Origin: a virus
Virus record (IMG/VR): IMGVR_UViG_3300043122_000070
Span: 1-22,388 of that record
Reading direction: 5' to 3' (one strand)
Length of the DNA: 22,388 nt
Under the pieces are notes generated by a model. It was not told the origin of the DNA. It ran no database searches and worked only from the letters and a program-made list of their open reading frames with translations. Both the position numbers and the translations under genes were made by a program. Below are positions 20,063 to 22,388 of this stretch, piece after piece (positions within the stretch are counted from its first letter, which is position 1; the number at the start of each line of letters is the position of its first letter).

Positions 20063-21873
20063 CAGGATATACAAACCTCAAGCCGCAGGAAGGTAAGCAG
20101 GATCTTTTCATGCGCAGCGAGGCCGATATTTGCTTGTACGGCGGCGGTGCTAGGTAACTGGCCGCTTCAGCAGCAATGCTGGAGAGAGTATTGGGTGAAT
20201 TGCTGGAAAGCTAAGTCTTCGGATATGCCAATCAGCAGCCAAGCCTGTTAAGCGTAACAGGAAGGTTCAGAGACTACTGGGTTCAACACGATCTTGTTGA
20301 GTAATACCAGACTAGCGCCCAACATCCTTATGGGATGATGATATAGTCCATGCCCGCCGAAAGGTGGGATAAAATGGGTTCTGGGAAGACATTCGCTCTT
20401 CTCATGGAATGCCTCCGCCATCTAAATGTTCCAAATTTCTACACGTTGTTCCTTCGACGTACCAAAGCAGAGATTAAACTTCCGGGCGGCCCTGTCGATG
20501 AATCAAGGAATATGTTCCCTCAGTTTGGAGGAGAATACTTTGAGTCGTCTATGAAGTGGGCCTTCCCGTCAGGCTCTAAAGTCCAGTTTGCAGGTATCGA
20601 ATTAGATAAAGACCTTGAGAACTTCAAGGGTTCACAGGTTCCGTTAACCGATCAGCGGCTCTAATCAGCAATGGTTAGATGATAACCGGATGAATTCAGG
20701 GGAAGCCTTCGGGTAATCCTGAGCCAAGCCTATTAAGCGTAGTAGGAAGGTGCAGAGACTAGGTGGTGTGACACGATCTTGTCACGTAATACACCAATAG
20801 CGTCCGGCATCCTAATAGGATGATGATATAGTCCACAAGTGATCATATTCGATGAAGCAACAGGCTTTACTGAGCGTATGTTCTGGTATCTTCTTTCACG
20901 TAACCGTTCCAGTACAGGAGTAAAATCTTATGTTCGTGCGACCTGCAACCCGGTAAGCGAAGGGTGGGTGCGTAAGCTAGTAGACTGGTGGATTGACGAT
21001 GACGGGTATCCAATAGAAGAACGTTGTGGTGTCCTTCGTTGGTTTGTCCGCCGAGGTGAAGACACACACTGGTACGACTCAAAAGAAGAGGCTGAGAGGA
21101 TATGGGGCGAAGACGCCATGCCGAAATCATTTTGCTTCATAAATGCAACCGTAAGGGACAACAAGTTAATAGACCCATCATACGAAGCTAACTTGAAAGC
21201 CCTATCTCGTATTGAGCGAGAGGCTCTCTATCTTGGTAACTGGAACGTAAAAGCTAACGCGGGTAGTTACTTCCAGAGTGACTGGTGTGAGTTTGTTGAT
21301 CGTAAAGATGTCCCCAAGGCTAAGTCGGAGATGAGGGCATTTGATACGGCCTCAACAATCCCTTCGGAGGTGAATCCTGATCCTGATTATACAGCCTGTG
21401 TCAAGATACGTCTCGCAGAGGACGGATACTACTATATCATGCACGCAGACCGCGATAGGTTACGACCAGATGGCGTTAAGAAGATGATGCGTAAGTACGC
21501 AGAGCTTGACGGTAGATCCTGTACAGTCGGCATCCCACTAGATGCTGGGGGCGCTGGTAAAGCTGTCTTCGAGGATCATGCGAAGAACCTAGCAGGGTTT
21601 GTCTACAAGAAGTGTAAGACTAACAAGTCTAAGCTGGATCGCTTCCTTCCTTTCTCATCTGCTGCTGAAGCGGGTCTCATCAAGATCGTTAAAGGTGATT
21701 GGAACGACACTTTTATAAGTGAACTAGAGAACTTTGTAGGTGACGGTAAAGGACACGACGATCAAGTGGACGCTTGTGCGGACAGTTTTAACAACCTCGC
21801 AACAACAAAACCCCTCCCCAGTAGCCTCTCATGGAATCCCTCACTAGGCTCCCAGTCAAACGTCTGGGAATAA
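20059..21873 (+). CDS. terL: Terminase large subunit, split by two group I introns
   Basis: The ATP-driven DNA packaging motor and headful nuclease. The proposed spliced CDS joins 20059-20148, 20377-20644 and 20840-21873 and gives 463 residues with no internal stop. Walker A is GGGGSGKT (residues 28-35), restored by joining exons 1 and 2. Walker B is LIIFDE (120-125), whose Leu codon is split T/TG across intron 2. Coupling motif TCNP is at 154-157. The C-terminal RNase H-like nuclease keeps D288 (AFDTAS), D354 (PLDAGG) and D426/D427/D430 (GHDDQVDA). AAAGGAGG precedes the ATG, which overlaps the endonuclease stop. Without splicing, exon 1 ends at TAA soon after the P-loop, so no working motor would be made. 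Splice sites are deduced from RNA pairing and protein alignment, not from RNA data. Confidence 0.9.
20149..20376 (+). ncRNA. Group IA intron 1 in terL
   Basis: A 228-nt ORF-less self-splicing-type intron. P1 pairs exon GCGGT (20144-20148) with GCCGC, giving the U-G pair at the 5' splice site. P2 is CAGCA-GCAA-TGCTG. The core matches the canonical elements: AATTGCTGGAAA (P), AATCAGCAGCCAAGC (Q), GTTCAGAGACTA (R) and GATATAGTCC (S). P6 is CCTGTT/AACAGG. P7.1 is a long stem (CTGG/CCAG with TCAAC/GTTGA). P3 pairs TTGGG with CCCAA. P8 is CATCC/GGATG. P9 is CCCGCC-GAAA-GGTGGG. The last base is G (20376). P10 pairs AACT with exon 2 GGTT. P7.1 between P7 and P3 places it in subgroup IA. Confidence 0.9.
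20645..20839 (+). ncRNA. Group IA intron 2 in terL
   Basis: A 195-nt ORF-less intron related to intron 1. P1 pairs exon CCGT (20641-20644) with GCGG, with U-G at the splice site. P10 pairs intron GATCA with exon 3 TGATC perfectly, fixing both splice sites. P2 is CTAATCA-GCAA-TGGTTAG. P3 pairs CCGGA with TCCGG. P4 pairs TCAGG with CCTGA. P6 is CCTATT/AGTAGG. P7 uses AGAGACTA with TATAGTCC. P7.1 has GGTG/CACC and GTGAC/GTCAC. P8 is CATCC/GGATG. The 3' end is G (20839). It lacks the P9 hairpin present in intron 1 and is close to the minimum size for this intron class. Confidence 0.9.
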
Positions 21874-21890
21874 CCCGTGAAGCTGCTCAT

Positions 21891-21914
21891 GAAGCCTTCT
21901 CCTCAGAGGGCTTC
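21891..21914 (+). terminator. Hairpin after terL, possible terminator
   Basis: GAAGCCTTCT pairs with AGAGGGCTTC (10 positions, one wobble) around a CCTC loop, starting 18 nt after the terL stop. The following tail, TACTAAAGTTTTATT, is only moderately T-rich, so termination may be partial. Confidence 0.6.
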
Positions 21915-21949
21915 TACTAAAGTTTTATTGACAATCCTTTTAAACGCTC

Positions 21950-21978
21950 TTGCAAAGTATTACTAACGAGCATATACT
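21950..21978 (+). promoter_or_regulatory. Candidate promoter upstream of the portal gene
   Basis: TTGCAA (21950-21955), a 17-nt spacer and TATACT (21973-21978, five of six). The inverted repeat ATATAC-TTCAGT-GTATAT (21972-21989) overlaps the -10. A nearby TTGACA (21928-21933) has no -10 at normal spacing. Confidence 0.45.
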
Positions 21979-22064
21979 TCAGTGTATATTGAGCCACACG
22001 CAATAATCCTCGCTGATTATGCCACTGAATGCAACAATGCTCACAGGTCTAACAGGAGGACTGT

Positions 22065-22388
22065 ATGGCGTCATCAGAACATCCGCAGGAGCCGTCCCAA
22101 CAGGTTCCTCAGCAGGATGCTTTATCAGAAGCTATTCATAAGGCATCCTCACCAAGTTATAATCCTAGTAGTTATGTTCCTCGTGAACAAGGCACTACTG
22201 GCCTCCGTCACATGTCTGGATACATTGACGAAGAAGATATCCGAGAGCTTCGCTGGCCACACTGCGTTAAGGTGTATCGCCAGATGGAATCTGACCCGCT
22301 TATTCACGGTGCTCTCTTTGCTATCAGGCAGTTCATCAAGTCATCCGAGTGGAAAGTTGAAGAGTATAAAGGGCAGGACAAGCCTAAA
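22065..22388 (+). CDS. Portal protein, 5' part, cut by the window end
   Basis: The first 108 codons are present and no stop is reached. After a Gln/Ser/Pro-rich, probably disordered start of about 50 residues comes LRWPHCVKVYRQMESDPLIH, then GALFAIRQFIKSSEWKVEEY. The pattern of a Met/Asp-Pro segment followed by A-L-x-x-I and W-x-V-E is typical of phage portal proteins, including DUF935-like ones. The portal forms the dodecameric ring at the capsid vertex through which the terminase pumps DNA. Position directly after terL agrees. CAGGAGGA precedes the ATG. Confidence 0.72.
   Translation, partial: MASSEHPQEPSQQVPQQDALSEAIHKASSPSYNPSSYVPREQGTTGLRHMSGYIDEEDIRELRWPHCVKVYRQMESDPLIHGALFAIRQFIKSSEWKVEEYKGQDKPK

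Noticed and set aside
20350-20664. Stand-alone ORFs for the middle and last parts of the terminase, or terL as a decayed pseudogene
   Set aside because: The interruptions have full group I intron structure, and joining restores all catalytic motifs in frame, so the fragments are exons of one gene.

Overview
The window is most simply read as part of a tailed double-stranded DNA bacteriophage genome (or a prophage). It has a terminase small/large subunit pair followed by the start of a portal gene. It also has long runs of very small, overlapping genes with strong AGGAGG-type ribosome binding sites, phage-encoded tRNAs, four free-standing homing-endonuclease-type genes and two group I introns. 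The promoters look like ordinary bacterial sigma-70 promoters. The host cannot be named from this sequence.

Layout. Positions 1-790 are non-coding and hold a structured repeat (copy A) and a leftward terminator. Positions 792-14723 form a leftward early-type block of 39 genes. Most overlap by ATGA/TGATG junctions, and each has its own Shine-Dalgarno (SD) sequence. Recognisable products are a helix-turn-helix protein, a UvrD-like superfamily 1 helicase, a MazG-like nucleotide pyrophosphohydrolase, and three HNH/AP2-type proteins inserted between the small genes. Several small membrane proteins and Cys-rich proteins are also present. Internal sigma-70-like promoters and one strong terminator divide the block. 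Positions 14724-15425 are a divergent control region holding structured repeat copy B, promoters in both directions and several inverted repeats. Positions 15426-18095 run rightward with small genes, tRNA-Arg(UCU), a large tRNA-like element and a tRNA with anticodon CAU, and end at a UUCG-loop terminator. Positions 18258-22388 are the packaging/morphogenesis start: a probable small terminase, a GIY-YIG endonuclease, the large terminase and a partial portal.

The most notable item is the large terminase gene. Read naively it is broken into three pieces, but the breaks are two small ORF-less group IA introns (228 and 195 nt). Splicing both restores one 463-residue protein. Intron 1 interrupts the Walker A P-loop and intron 2 sits at the first residue of Walker B. 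The introns are related to each other, with compensatory changes in P2, P3, P4, P6, P7.1 and P8. A GIY-YIG endonuclease gene lies immediately upstream, outside the introns, which suggests collaborative homing. A second unusual item is a conserved three-hairpin element found once at each end of the leftward block, with covarying stems and an invariant box.
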